Translations under genes and position numbers: made by a program
The notes under the pieces: model-generated
Seen by the model: only the letters and a program-made list of their open reading frames with translations
Database searches by the model: none
Told to the model about the DNA's origin: nothing
Shown: piece after piece, positions 1 through 12,904 of the stretch
Layout: the number at the start of each line of letters is the position of its first letter
How positions within the stretch are numbered: the stretch's first letter is position 1
NCBI GenBank assembly: GCA_020226215.1
Contig: CM035233.1
Location: 73,971,317-74,035,316 of the forward strand
Direction of reading: 5' to 3'
Source: Sindora glabra
Lineage: Eukaryota > Streptophyta > Magnoliopsida > Fabales > Fabaceae
Length of the DNA: 64,000 bases

Positions 1-2148
1 TGAGATTTGTTTGATTTTGTTAGGTATTTTAAACCTTAACTCTAGAATTTATGAAATTTGATGTGATTAGGGTTAAAAGATCATCAAACTAGCATTCTAA
101 CATTCTCTTCCATATAAAGTGAGTAAATAATCTAGCTAAATCTAAGGATTTTGTAATTATATGATAATATTAATGAAATATGGGTTGTTTGTGATTTTGC
201 TTGAATATGGTTTATTTTAATGTGATGAAAGTAATGAATATTGAAGAAAGATGATATGATATATTAGATAAGTATATTGATAATTATATTGAGGTTTGCT
301 ATGTAATATATGTGTTTAAGAGGTATTTAAAGTCAGTTAAATAGTAAATTTTTTGTAAAAAATTGAGATTTTCACGTGTAAATCGATTGGTGAATTGATT
401 CCAAAGGTTTAAAGGCGAAATTGAGTTTCATAATCAAGTAGTTAATTAATTTTGAGGGTCCAAGGGTGAATAAATCGATTGGTGAATCAATTCTAGGGTT
501 CCAGAAGCAAAGTTAGCTTTCAAAATCAAGTAGCCAATTGATTTTAAGGGTCCATAGCAAAAAAATTGGGCAGGTAAATCAATTTATCAACTAAAAAATT
601 TTATGTTGACTTTGAAGGCGCATAATTCGTTCATTTTATGTTCGTTTTAAACAAACTACATATCATAAAAGGTAATTGAGTCTACTTTTAAATTGAATTG
701 GATTCAAATAAAAACTTCATATATATTTTAAGATATAATAAAAAAAGTAGACAAAGATAAAACCTCAAGATTTCAAAAAATAAACTTTTTGTATTTATCT
801 TTAAAATGGTATAAGTCTTTCAAAATTAAGCTAATTTAGGCAAATGGCCTATCTACAAAAATCTAATTGAGTTTATTTTCACATAAAATAAGTTCATGAA
901 TAGTACATTCTTAAATTTTAAGTTATTCATAAAAGATTACCTAAAGGTCACAAGTACGATGATCATGCAATAACCCATATCCCATCTGTTTTATGTTTTT
1001 ATGACTTATGATAGCCTAATTTAAGTATTTGGTCACCAAACATTTAAGATAAAGTGGTTTATGATAAGTGTAAGATAAATACATATCTTAAGTAATCATA
1101 TGAGAAGAAGAAAGAAGCTGTAAGATATAACATGCATTGTAATTAACTTATTGCATTACTCTTAGGATAAGATATATAGAGACATGCATTATGAATTGAT
1201 TATTATGATATGTGTGGATGCTTGTAATTATATATGAGAGTATAATGCTACTGGTAAGCAATATGATATACATTGAAATTCTATTATGATTGTATCGAAT
1301 AGAACTTGAGCTCTAATATTCAAATTGTAATTGTGGATCATGCTATGAATGACATCAAAGATGAGAAATGTGATGGGAGTAATGTTATGAATGTTAGATG
1401 AAAAATTCCTAGTAACATGGTTATGAAGGGTATAAGGCAAATCTTGAAAGAATAAGGATAGAAAGCTTGTGAAGGATATGAGGCTGACCCGATAGTCAAA
1501 AGATGGATGGTTGTATTTTATCTATTATTTATAACTTTAAATAAGATATGACCTGGTTATAGTTATCATTTGATATTTTTACATGAGATGTTAAAAATGA
1601 AATGATTACATGTTAATTTTATTATTGTTGGCTTTTAGATCCTGAAATGCTTAAATGTGATATGAATAGTTAAATGATAATAATCCGATGAGTAAGTATG
1701 AAATATTATTATTGTTATAGATTATCTACTCATTGATTCTCGAATTCACTTCTTTATATTTTATTTTATAGATTTCTAGGTTGAGCCTTCGCCTTTTCAT
1801 AGCTAAGTTTCATAAGAGCTTACTAATGGTAGAATAGTAGCACCAATTTATGTACATAGAATGTTTTAAGTCTTATTTTGTTATAAATTTAGGTAAAATA
1901 AATATTGAATTAATTCTTCATGAGCTAATTACGTTTGTTTATTCTCATTTTAGGAAGATTATAAGCATAATTAGCTTCCTTATCTTTTATAGAAACTTTA
2001 ATGAATATTTTCTTTTTGAAATACTATTTTATTTTATATATGCATAATATTTATTATTTAGGATTAAGTTAATTAATTAGGAATAGATTAGTGAAAATTG
2101 AAAAAAAAAAAGTCCGACGCCAGTCATGATCGGGTTAGGATTATGACA
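1..2148 (+). mobile_element. 3' part of a long LTR (LTR family A, copy 1), cut by the window edge
   Basis: The right end at 2141-2148 reads TTATGACA. It is preceded by AGTCATGATCGGGTTAGG, which matches the reverse complement of the left ends of the elements at 34740 and 58581 (CGGTCACGATC...GTTGTGACA in the latter). Near 70-150 the text GATTAGGGTTAAAAGATCAT, ending in GTGAGTAAATA, also matches the reverse complement of about 36285-36360 in copy 2. These two regions make it a related LTR in the opposite orientation. No primer-binding-like sequence follows position 2148, so a solo or 3' LTR is more likely than a 5' LTR. No coding frame of note is present. The boundary is inferred from the related copies and the left end lies outside the window. 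Confidence 0.55.
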
Positions 2149-5100
2149 ATTGATGTCAAGGTAAATTATAAGATAATTAGATTAGATACTTGCAATGATA
2201 TTTCATCATGTGATGAATTAGATTTCATTTACATTTAACATTCATTTCAACATCTTCTTGATGGAGAAGCATTGATGCATGTAAGGTATCATTGTGTTCA
2301 TACACATAAGTAAAGCTGGCATATGGTTGTTCATTGTGACCACTTGCATTGGTCATATGTCTTAAAGTGAGTTATGATAGACTCTAACCCTAAAATTATT
2401 TTCCATTAGCATTGTATGGCTTAAGAGTTGCAAGTGAAAGAAAAAATTAACCCACTATGATGATTATTATAGCAAAAGTAATCAAAATGTTCATGCATTA
2501 TCCTTGGCATAAAGATTTTTTTAGATTAACTCAATAATGTCAAGTATATGGAAATGACAAGAATGAAAGTCATAAGATGCCATGTAATTATGGTCATAAA
2601 CTTCTATTTCTAAAATTGAAAATGTTTAAGAATTATGACAAAATATTCTATATGTGTCCATATTGATAGAATGAGAACATAAGTTATGGGTCTTTTGAAT
2701 AGGCATTGATGATAATAGTGAATATGATATAGATATAATGGAGATTACAGGTAGAAATGGTAAAGTAGCACTTAGCCTTCATTCTATAAAGATTAATTTT
2801 CCTAATGTACTAAATGACCTAAGTTAATGTTATAATTAGATGCTGTTTCTTAAAAGATATTTAAGTTAGAAAACTACATGTCAACCTTAAGATGAACTTA
2901 GCTAAAATTTTGCTTTTTCATTGAATTGTTGAAAATTTTTATTTATAAGCCTCTTAAATTATTTATTCTCATCTAAAGACTTATCTACATCATACAACTT
3001 TTCTACATGATAATCACAATCTTCATTCTCAACCTCCTCGATAATGAGAAATTAAGGATATATTTATATTTATATATAATTAGATCACAACGAAGTTTAA
3101 CTAATTTTTTCCCAAAACTTTTAACTTAATAGTACACTTTTATCTTTCTTTTAGTGAAAGTAATTCTTGGTTTGACCAACATCTTTGGTAACATAGTCTT
3201 TTAACTTAACTTCTAAATTTAAACTTTCATTTTCAAACTCAATAACCAAAGGAAATGACTCATAATCTCATCCTGCATTATCATTATTATCATAATTATT
3301 GTTATTGGTACTATCTTCATCATTAGAAACTGAAACATCTACCATAACTGGACTTTCAAAAAATAATACATCCTCAAATAAGGCATTAAACAATAATCAA
3401 TAATAGGCATCCAATGTGCTGGAGTAACAAAGTTCTTTGTCTCCAGCAAGAATTTTGTTAACCTTCTATAGCAAATTCAAAAGGTTATTATAGTATTACT
3501 TACATCAAATTTGCTTGTGAATCTAGCCATTAGTTATTTGCTCTATAAAGTTAGATTTTTATTACCTTCTTTTGTTATTACTTTACTATAGAGATTAATT
3601 GAAAATGGTTTGATAAGTTATTATAGAAATTTAAATGCTAGGGTTTATATATGTTTTACCATTAAAAAATATTTTTATTCTTATATTAGTCTTCTTTAGA
3701 ATGTCAATTGATCTTTGTCGATACTTTGACTTAAAAAGGGCCAAGGAACATAGGCTAGCCCATAAAACTTTATAAAACCTAACATATAAGTGCACATAAA
3801 AAAATGACTTAAAATAAATCAAAGCAATGTAAGTACAAGTTTATATTAGTTTAAGAAAAAGATCTAATAGTGACCAAGGTACCATGGGAACAAGATGTTA
3901 CAAAAGTTTAAACAAAAAGGATCCTATAGAGGCCTGAGCCCATATAGTTTTGACTTAAAGGAAGAGTCGTTTTGGTTATGAAGAACAGAGATATCCTCCT
4001 CCACCACTGTGTTGGGAATTCTCTTAAGTGTGGCTTGGATGGGTTAGAATGAGGGTTCTACCCCCAATATATAGGTGTGTTAAGTATTTTACACCCAAGC
4101 CTTTTTATTTTGAGCTAAGGTGAGTATAAGAGAGAATGTTAACTCCTTTCTTACCCCTTTACCCAGATAAACCATAACTGTTTGTGGCCCTAATTGAATT
4201 ATCCAAAATTTCCTTCTTTATTATTGCTTATTTTGTTATATTACATGTCCTTTGTCCAAATAACAAACTCTAATAACTCAGGTTGAGATTATTACCATTA
4301 CCACATGTTTCCCACATGACTCTCTCTTTATTATTTTTTATAAATTCCAGCACTTACCTCCATTCAAGGAGGTTATACATTGCACACTAAGCCTTATTTG
4401 TCTTGGTCAACCACTACACAGTTAGAGTGCTTACTCTGTGTACCTTTAAATCAATCTTCAGGAGTTTATAGTTGTACTTATATTTTTGTTCTTAGAATCC
4501 ATAGATCTTCCCTTCAAGCACTTTTTTAACAATTCATTTCTTCATTTAACAATATCATCTAAGCAACTTTATTAAGTTAGTTTAAGAAATTTAATTTGGG
4601 ACCTAGTTAAATTAAAATAAAAAATGCATGAAGTTAATTGATATAAAATATCCTTGAATGATTAAATTAAGGCATTAAGCATTTTTCAGATCAAATGGTT
4701 AATTTATTCAATACTCTTTTAAATTCAAACTGAAGCCACACTAAGAGAAATGCATTAAATTTTAGACAAATTATAGAAACATTTTTTTCCAATGATTGGT
4801 AGCATGCACGCAAACTCTCAAATTATGAAAATGGGTAGGTAGCACCCTTAAATTTTGTAAGTTATACGTTTAACATCTTTTAATTATCGAACTTAATGAA
4901 ATAAAATAAAATATTTTTCCCTCATATGACTAATTAACATTACAATATGTATTACTATCATTTAAATCTTCCACGTTCAATCTCTGGAAATTCTGTCCAT
5001 CAAATTTTCATCTCCAAATTTAAGTTAAAAATGCTTACCGATACCAATTTTTCAATTGTTTCTAATTTCTTAAAATATGAATATCTATTTTGTAATATTA

Positions 5101-5809
5101 ATTATATAATTAATACATGTGTTGTCTTGTCAAGTTTAATCAATAAAAAATTAATATAAAGGCTTATGTGCACAATTTATGAAATTTAAATAGCCAGTTA
5201 CACATGTTCATAATTTAGTGAATTATGTACACATTGTGAATTAATAAAGAAAGTTATGCGTAATTTATCCTAAAGTTTTTATGGAATGTCAATATGTTAC
5301 TATCAAAGAAAAACGAGAAAATTCGAAGAAATGATCATTTACTTTTTTTGATTTCAAAGTAAGTAAATAATATATATATACATACACATGTACATACATA
5401 TATATATATATATATATATGATTATATGTACATATTTATTGTGTGGGAAGGAAATGAGGGAGGGAGGTTGGGCAGCATTTGAGTTGCTACCCCTCGTATT
5501 GCAGTTCAGGAATGCCGGATTTAGCCATCTGAGTCGGGCATTGGTGATAAGCAAATAATACGTAATTTGATGAAAGAAAGTCAGATGGAAATGTAAAAAA
5601 TTTGAAAGCCTAAAAGAAACCGGGATCAATAAGATTTCTGCAGCCAGTTACTGTTTCGACTTTTAGGACTAATTCACAATGGCTGTCAGCTAGATGATTT
5701 ATATTGTTGGCTAATCTGACATTATAATGAAAAATTATAAAGTAAATTACACTCTTAACTTGTTTGTAGTTTTTTTTTTTTTTCAGCCAAACAAGTTATA
5801 TCTTAAAAA
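2149..5809. other. Intergenic AT-rich DNA with unrecognised decayed repeats
   Basis: No gene is supported; all frames are short and without a recognisable domain. A segment at roughly 3860-4500 is less AT-rich and holds a minus-strand TATA-like CCTATATATTGG near 4060, followed downstream on that strand by a C/T-rich stretch. It could be an LTR remnant, but I could not find a partner copy. A TA/CA microsatellite lies at 5367-5420. Confidence 0.4.
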
Positions 5810-5813
5810 TTAA

Positions 5814-6122
5814 GGGTCTGTTTGTTTGTTTTTTAAATAGTTTTATATTTTTCTTATTTTTAAAAATAATTTTTCTACCAATCTATTTTTAAAAATTATT
5901 TTTTAAATATATAATATAAAAATAAAAAAAATAACTTTTAGTTTTTTTTTAAACTTATTTTCTTATTCTAAATGTTAATTTTATAATTAAATAAAATATT
6001 TTTTATTTATAATATCAACTGCTCTGTAATTTTATTCTTCCTTCAATCCAAAATCAATTTTTTTAAAAAAATTTTAAATTTTTTTTTAAAAATACAAAAA
6101 TAAAAATATACTCCAACACACC
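5814..6122. mobile_element. Tourist-like MITE upstream of the histone gene
   Basis: The 309-bp AT-rich segment begins GGGTCTGTTTG and ends CCAACACACC, giving an imperfect terminal inverted repeat. It is flanked on both sides by TTAA (5810-5813 and 6123-6126), which fits the TTA/TAA target duplication of PIF/Harbinger-type MITEs. It is non-coding, with long A/T runs that could fold back. It lies about 370 bp before the H2A start codon, so it may form the distal promoter. The family is assigned from termini and size only. Confidence 0.5.
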
Positions 6123-6328
6123 TTAATTTGTTTTTGTCAGTAAAAGTAGGCATCAATTATTCTGCTTTTTTATCTACGTTCTGTTTGGGAAAATGATTTA
6201 AAAATACCTGAAAACGCCGTTGGATGAGATCAAAGTCACGGATAGCCAGCGCGTCATACATCTATACCGTCCGATTAATCCCACTCAATTTTAGCCAGCC
6301 TCACATGCTATTGGTCCAAACCACATAA

Positions 6329-6336
6329 CGCGGATC
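6329..6336 (+). promoter_or_regulatory. Histone octamer motif CGCGGATC in the H2A promoter
   Basis: An exact CGCGGATC lies 160 bp before the H2A start codon. This octamer is a well-known element of plant histone promoters, linked to S-phase and meristem expression. An ACGT-core site (ACGTGGCA, about 6341-6348) and a CCAAT-type ATTGG (about 6310) are close by, and a TATA-like TATTAATA lies near 6394. Together they support the gene call and suggest cell-cycle-linked expression. Confidence 0.7.
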
Positions 6337-6495
6337 ACCAACGTGGCAGTTTCCAGCCGTCCGATTCATTCACAAACCTTTGGCATCTAGCACTATTAAT
6401 ACTCCGCGCTCTTGCTTTCACTTCTCAATTCAAACGAAACATCTGCTTCTCTGGTTACCTCCAAGTCGACTATTCTAACTTACCAGAAATCAACA

Positions 6496-7091
6496 ATGGA
6501 AACTACAAAGACAGTGAAGGGTGCTGGTGGAAGGAAAGGAGATAGGAAGAAGGCAGTTTCAAAGTCCCTTAAGGCTGGCCTTCAATTTCCTGTGGGTCGT
6601 ATTTCCAGATTCCTCAGAACAGGACGCTATGCTCGGCGTTTGGGCACTGGTGCTCCCATCTACCTCGCTGCTGTTCTTGAATATCTTGCTGCTGAGGTGC
6701 TTTTTGATTCCTAACTTATTTGGATATTGATTGTGTTTTGAGCGGAAATTTACTTAGTATTTGATCCCCAATTTCATCAGGAAAATTGACGTAATGGATG
6801 TGAAATTCTATTCTTGTGGTTTATTTGAATTAATTGGTGGTGTTGTTTGAGATGCAGGTGTTGGAATTGGCAGGGAATGCTGCACGTGACAACAAGAAGA
6901 ACAGGATCAATCCAAGGCACGTGCTGTTGGCAGTAAGGAACGATGAGGAGTTGGGAAAGCTGTTGCAAGGAGTAACCATTGCCAGTGGAGGAGTGCTGCC
7001 AAACATCAACCCAGTTTTGTTGCCGAAGAAGCAAGCCGGTGCTACTGCTGAGAAGTCACCGCCTGCAACTAAATCTCCCAAGAAGAAATAG
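6496..7091 (+). CDS. Histone H2A, H2A.W-like (two exons, 144 aa)
   Basis: The exons are 6496-6696 and 6858-7091, joined in phase by a 161-bp GT-AG intron after the codons for LEYLAAE. This splits the histone fold where many plant H2A genes do. The product has a basic N-terminal tail (GAGGRKGDRKK), AGLQFPVGRISRFLR opening the fold, the acidic-patch helix (YLAAEVLELAGNAARDN), NDEELGKLLQGVTIASGG and NINPVLLPKK, then a tail ending KSPPATKSPKKK. The SPKK-type tail is the mark of the plant H2A.W class, which binds linker DNA in heterochromatin; the class call rests mainly on this tail. The loop RTGRYARRLGTG departs somewhat from the commoner KKGRYA form. The chosen start is the first ATG in frame before the conserved tail. 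An octamer motif lies upstream. The frame is intact. Confidence 0.93.
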
Positions 7092-7986
7092 ATGATCCAT
7101 CTGTACAATTTCAGAATTAGCGCCCTTTTTTTGCCCCAGCTTATAGGCTTTAACGTAAAGCTTTTTCTTTTTTATCTCTCTTTTTTTTTTTTGGGGGGGG
7201 GGGGATATGGTGCTGCTGTATTAGGCAAACTTATATAATCTAATGTTAAAGTTTGTTTCTGCCATGATTTAATCCTAGTGTTCAATGTTCCTCATGTTTG
7301 TATTTCTTGGGGCCTCCAGATGATTCGTTGCCTGGTGTTGTCATTTACCTTGGTTATAGGATTGTATGAATTCTGGACTTCTTTCCAGCTGAACCCTTTC
7401 ATTCGGCGTGCATAATTATAAAGTGCCAGGTCTATCCATTTACTAGTAATACTGATCTCAACCTTTGAAAGTAGTGCGATGTAAAACATTTTGCCTTGAG
7501 ATTACTGTGTCATAGAAATTGTTAAAAAAAAAAAGTAAAATAGACCGACTTTCTTTCTAAGTAAAACTACATAATGTTTTTTTTTTTTGGGTTTAAAAAT
7601 ATATATAGATCTTCCTTGCATTATAAAAAGTGTTACTGCTAATTTCAAAATTAAAATTTCATTAACGAATTTGTTAATTTCTGCGTTTGACTATGGTTAG
7701 TGATCAAAATTGTCAAAATAATTCTAACTGTTCCTATCTTCTAAAATTTCATTATTTTCTTACTCTAATTTGAAGGTGATAAAATTATCAACCACGGGCT
7801 TCCCACCCAAGCAATCAAAGTCTTAAGTTCATGCTCTTATGCAGGAAGAAAATCTACAAAAAGTATAATAGCCGTTAATTATTCTTGTGCTACATAATGG
7901 AAGGAGATAGCAATATAAAATCTGAGTCACTTAGATTTATATAATATGAATTAGGTGGTTGTATTTGTGATAAATTATATTATATA
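7092..7986. other. H2A 3' flank and intergenic DNA
   Basis: This holds the 3' untranslated region of the histone gene and then AT-rich spacer. No further gene is seen. The short frames in both strands have no recognisable content. Confidence 0.5.
7180..7204. repeat. Poly(T)-poly(G) run in the histone 3' region
   Basis: About a dozen T followed by about twelve G lie just after the H2A stop codon, probably in the 3' untranslated region. Long G runs are rare in this AT-rich window. Length polymorphism or assembly error is likely here. Confidence 0.8.
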
Positions 7987-8429
7987 GGGGAAAATATAAT
8001 TTACTTCCTTAAACTTGCATTTAATAACAAAATTCATACATAAACTTCAAAATGTAACAAATTACCCCTTTGAAGTTTTAAAAAAATTGAAACTGTTAGA
8101 CTCAATATTAAAACAAATAGGGACTTGCAATAATCTTTCACTCTAGTCTTGCCTTATGTCTCTTCAGGTTTGGTTTTCATTAAATTAGAAAGCTTCCATC
8201 CTTGAAAGTACTTTTAGGATGTTGCTTTAATAATAAAAATTGGATCGTATTTTTGCAACTTCACTTTGATTGGCCTACATTTCACTTTTCACTACCAAAA
8301 GATAAATAGATTTGTGACTTTAGGAACTTGGACGTACCGTTCATCACAAAGAGTTTCTATACCATCTATTTATCCATTAAGGCTTAATGGTTTTAAAAAA
8401 TTCACTTTTAGGTTTTTAGTTTCAAATAG

Positions 8430-8907
8430 AGGTGTACATAGATCGGGTGAATCTCAAATCGAAAAAATATGATATTTGAACTCTTTTTTTAATCGATAAG
8501 CTCAACAAGATTTTTTTTATGGTCCGACTAATAATTGGATCGAGCTTGGGTTAAGATTAGAAAAGTTTGATAGATCTAACCCAACTTGATTATATTAATT
8601 TATTTTTAATAATATAATTATATATTAAAAAAATATAATTATATCTAATTATTTTTAATATAAAATAATTAATTTAATATAATTAAATATTTTATATATT
8701 TAAATATATATTTTTATTTTAAAAATTTTTTTTAATTAAATAATAATAAAAAATATATTTTCTCGAGTTTTCAAGTCAGGCCTTCGAGCTTACCATTCAA
8801 AAATTCGGGCCGAGTGGGGCCACTTTTAAAAAAAACTTTGTCGGATTGAGTTCGAGCCTTGAATTTTATATAATTCGATCCAGATAGCCTGACTCATATA
8901 CACCTAT
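8430..8907. mobile_element. Small nested TIR element or MITE
   Basis: The left end GAGGTGTACATAGATCGGGT mirrors the right end, whose reverse complement reads TAGGTGTATATGAGTCAGGC. Ends of the type GGTGTAYAT are common in small plant DNA transposons. The centre is almost pure A/T. I could not settle a target duplication. It lies within the 7987-9955 element, so it either inserted later or came along as part of it. Confidence 0.5.
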
Positions 8908-8924
8908 AGTCTCAAAGTAGAATT

Positions 8925-9720
8925 TTTTATTATCGAGGGATCCTCACTGTCCTTATGCCGACTTCCCAAGGGAAGGGTACGAAAGGAAAGAGAAGAGGGA
9001 TATTCCGATTCAGCTCTTACTGTTCGAGAATGCACTACAATTGAATCAGAAACTTTTCAATCAAAGCGACCCCCTTATATTAGTGAAAGCTCCATCCTAC
9101 ATCCTAACTCTTGCATATGAAGCCTGTGGGACTTAGGTGCGAAGGGCTTGTTATCGACTAGGCTCTTCTCTTTGCTCTTGCTATCGAATTCCCTGCTCTT
9201 GTTTTTCCTATCTTTTTCCTGATTTTTAAAAGAAAATATCGGTATTCAGTCTCTGTGATCTTTTATGACATTTGTTCTCGACCAACCGGATACTAATACC
9301 ATTTCTCGGCGTTACGACTGCATCTCTTCTTTCCATCCTTTAGCTTGAAATCTTGCTGAAGTGAGCTCTTTAGAAGGTATTTTATGTTCGAAAATGAGAA
9401 CCATATATTAGAACATTGCCCGAGATGATCCATTGAAGTGGGTCGCACTTAAGACTTTGATTATCATTACCTTAAGTGCATTACATATTTGAGTTCTTAA
9501 CTAGTTCATTCGCTTTTGTCGTTACTCGTTCACATCTTTATGTTCGTTGAGGACTTGTCGTTGGGCCTACACTTACTTAAATTCCAAGTTAATTGGTTTG
9601 CTACTATAGAAGATAAGGAAGCCTTTTCGTCTCCATCCTGCTCTCATTACAGACTGCTTTATGTCTTCAAATCTCTTTCCTTGGAGCATTTCCTACTTCA
9701 AAACTTGAAGTGAAGCTTTA
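8925..9720. other. GC-richer, organelle-like segment (possible mitochondrial DNA insert)
   Basis: Base composition changes sharply from the surroundings: balanced, rich in CTTT/GAAG words, and with none of the long A/T runs seen on either side. The style resembles plant mitochondrial intergenic DNA. All six frames are interrupted and no known protein was recognised. It lies within the long-TIR element. Alternatives are a captured nuclear gene fragment or an old LTR piece. The organelle origin is inferred from composition only. Confidence 0.35.
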
Positions 9721-9955
9721 AATAAACACAACTCGCTTGATGAGTGCCTTGAATGTCTTCTACAAATTTCTCCTGTTAAATGGAGAGGTGATGGCACATA
9801 TAATGCATATGTGCCCAATTTTGTTTTCTTTAACTAAGGAAATAATGGTTTCAATTTTTTTGAAACTTTAAGGGGTAATATGTTGCATTTTATAGTTTGT
9901 ATATAGATTTTTATCATTAGGTGAAAGTTTAAGGGAATAAATTGTATTTTTTCCC

Positions 9956-12904
9956 ATTATATTCATATATATATATATATATATATAGCAAATTGCCCTA
10001 ATTTGATTTATCCAATACAATAGTAAAAAATTTAACCATCCTTTATTAAATCCTTCTCATATTTTAAGTATTTTATTATAAATTAAATTAAATATTTTTT
10101 TCCAATTCAAACATTATTTTTATCTTTTTATATAGTTTATTAAATACTTTTTCTATTTTTCTTGTTCACTATTATTTATTACAATTTAAGTATCAATATC
10201 ATTGAATAATATGAATATAATATAATTTTTATTACAAAAATATTTAAATAAATAATATTATTTAATTAAATTACTTAATTACTTGCTATATTTTAAAATC
10301 TTATTATTTATAAATCTAAATGTATGATTACAAAGTAAATATGATAAATTAAATGTTAAAATTTTCATAATTTTTTATTATATATTTATTATTTTTTATA
10401 TTAAACAAATAATAAATACTCACATACCTTAGACTGTTTATTTCAAAATATAAATCAATGTGATAAAGGAAGAATAAAAAAGAATAAGATCTTAAAATTT
10501 TCTCTTTCTTCCTTTTCCCTAATTTTGGGAACTTTCCATAGCTTCTAACCCATCTATCTCCAAGGGAGATAGTGGTTAGTTACTTGTCTTCCATTTTGTA
10601 CCTACAATCTCTCAGAGTGCATGGGTTTCATCCAACACCAATTGTCCCGCTACACAACCCAGTCCTCTTTCTTTGATGTTAGCTCCTCGAGGCATCACAA
10701 TATCCTAACTTCTAAAATTTTATCATTAGGGCAAATTCTAAGACACTTCAGGAGTTTCGGCACTTAATGTGATTTGACTAAATATAAAGTATTCGATTAG
10801 TATAGATTGATCATAACCATCTATTAAAATAATTCTCTCTCGTGACAATAAAAATTTACGAAATGAGTTGGATAGTTCTAAAAATTAGAGATAAAACCCG
10901 AATGAAGAAATGAATGTGATTTATATCATTGTTGACGAGGCAAGATTTGAAATTACATTCTATCATAGTTTCGACAATGATTACCTGATGTCATCTAATT
11001 GGTAATTTTGGCCGGCAACAAAGTAACCCACATTGGAGTATAGATCCTGTCCAAGGGAGTTTGAGAACCATACAATCCCATAAAGGTAGAAAGTCATCCT
11101 CGCAGTATTTCTCGATTCTTTATTTTCGTTTATTGGCTCAACTTTGAAAAGATCCTAACATAGCGAACTCGTTCTAATTTGTAATTAGTCCATTATGGTA
11201 AGGATGTTGAATCAGGACTATTTAATTCAATTTGGTGATATTCATAAGGATAAGGGGCTAAAAATGGGTTATACATGACCCATTTGTCTTGAGGAATTCC
11301 TATGTTGCCATAATATAGGGTAATTTTTGTAATTTTGCCTAAATGGATATTTAATCCTTTACAAAAGAGTTTGACATGTGATCGCTAGTTATTCAAGGTT
11401 TCGGCACCCAAAAAGGCTTAAAGACACCATAACCTTCACTATTTCAAATTTTAATATTTGATTCGTAAAATTTTATATTTTAAAATATATATATTTTTTA
11501 AAAATATAATCTTTAATAACTTAATTAATAAAAATATAATATTTTATATTTAATTCATTATAAATTTTTTAAAAATATTTTACTAGATTCATATATATAT
11601 TATATTTGATTCATATTTAATATTTTTAAAAATTTTGAAATTATTTTAATAATTTCAAAATTTTTTTATCAAAATTTTTATTGTAAAATATAATATAATA
11701 AATTATATTTTTATTCAAAATTACACAAATAATGAAAATTTTAACATTTAATAAATTAAAATTTAATATTTAACATTTGAAAATTTATTGAAATATATAT
11801 ATAATATTTTATATTTTAATATTTAATATATTATTTATATAGAATAAATTAATATTATTATTTTATATTTTTATGTATAAATAAACCTTTTTAAAAAAAA
11901 AATTCAAACATATTATATAATTCTTCAATGAAAAAAAATCATATGTATACATAAATATATGAAAATAATCTTCCAAATATTAGTAATAATAACAGAAAAA
12001 GACCTGTAGTTAAAAAATTAATAATATTATTTTTAATAATAAAAATTTTTTAACAATAAAGTAGTAATCATTTTTTAATTTAAATTAAAAAAATACTTAA
12101 TAAAATAAGAAATAAAAAAGAGAATTAAATATAAAAATATTTTATACTTTTATTTTAATATCAACATTTCTATTTGATAAAAATCTAAAATACAGATCTC
12201 CTCCTACAAAAATATTTTAGAAAATATAACAATCCCAAGCATTCTTCTTTTTTAAATTTTGAATTAAATGAGTATATAATATCTTTTTAAAACATTTTTG
12301 AAAATATAAAAAATATTCTATAAATCAAACATCCCCTTTAAATGGGGCACCCTCATAATTTAATAATTAAATTTATAATAAATAAAAAAATAAAGAATCT
12401 AGAAAAATATTCCCAACCGTTGAATATTAGTTAAGATATCGTGTATAATACTAAAGAAGAAATCTATACAATTTTACTTAAATCGAGGGAAATTCCATGT
12501 ATTTTGCTTAAAAAAAATACGTGCCTTTTCTAGAGTATTTTAGAGTAAAGCAAATTCTTCATAGGTTAATGCGCAAATAATTGAAAATCCCAAATATAAC
12601 AGAATATATGAGGAAACGCTACATTGATTGAGAATAGATGCGTTATTGACAGTTGCAGCATGTAAAAATAGCGCCCGAAAACAATGATTGGGCCTTAATA
12701 ATTAGCAATTGATTCGCACAACATAGTACGTGTGATATTGCACTGTACAGACAGAGTGGAATGAGACGAGAATTAGAGACTTCGCATATACTCATATTTA
12801 CAACGTAGACGTCACGATTTAAGGTAGAAAGTTAGTATAAAAGATATTATTAACAGAAAAGAGTGCCAATAACGGATGAATGAATCCACCCAGCTGCATC
12901 AAGT
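9956..12904. other. Intergenic AT-rich DNA
   Basis: No gene is supported. 10500-11450 is less AT-rich and looks like non-coding repeat DNA, without a recognised domain or paired terminus. 11450-12420 is extremely AT-rich. The last 300 bases hold the 3' flank of the ATG18a-like gene on the minus strand. Confidence 0.4.

Larger units (their letters stand above)
7987..9955. mobile_element. Long-TIR DNA transposon without a transposase (1.97 kb)
   Basis: The left arm (7987 to about 8098) and the reverse complement of the right arm (about 9846-9955) match over roughly 110 bp. The left arm runs GGGGAAAATATAATTTACTT and the right GGGAAAAAATACAATTTATT; both go on to ...TTACCCCTT...AAAAATTGAAAC. The flanks ATTATATA (7979-7986) and ATTATATT (9956-9963) look like an 8-bp target duplication with one change. 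Long arms fit a MULE-like or hAT-like non-autonomous element. No transposase is seen inside. The interior holds a smaller TIR element (8430-8907) and a GC-richer segment (about 8925-9720). Confidence 0.65.
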
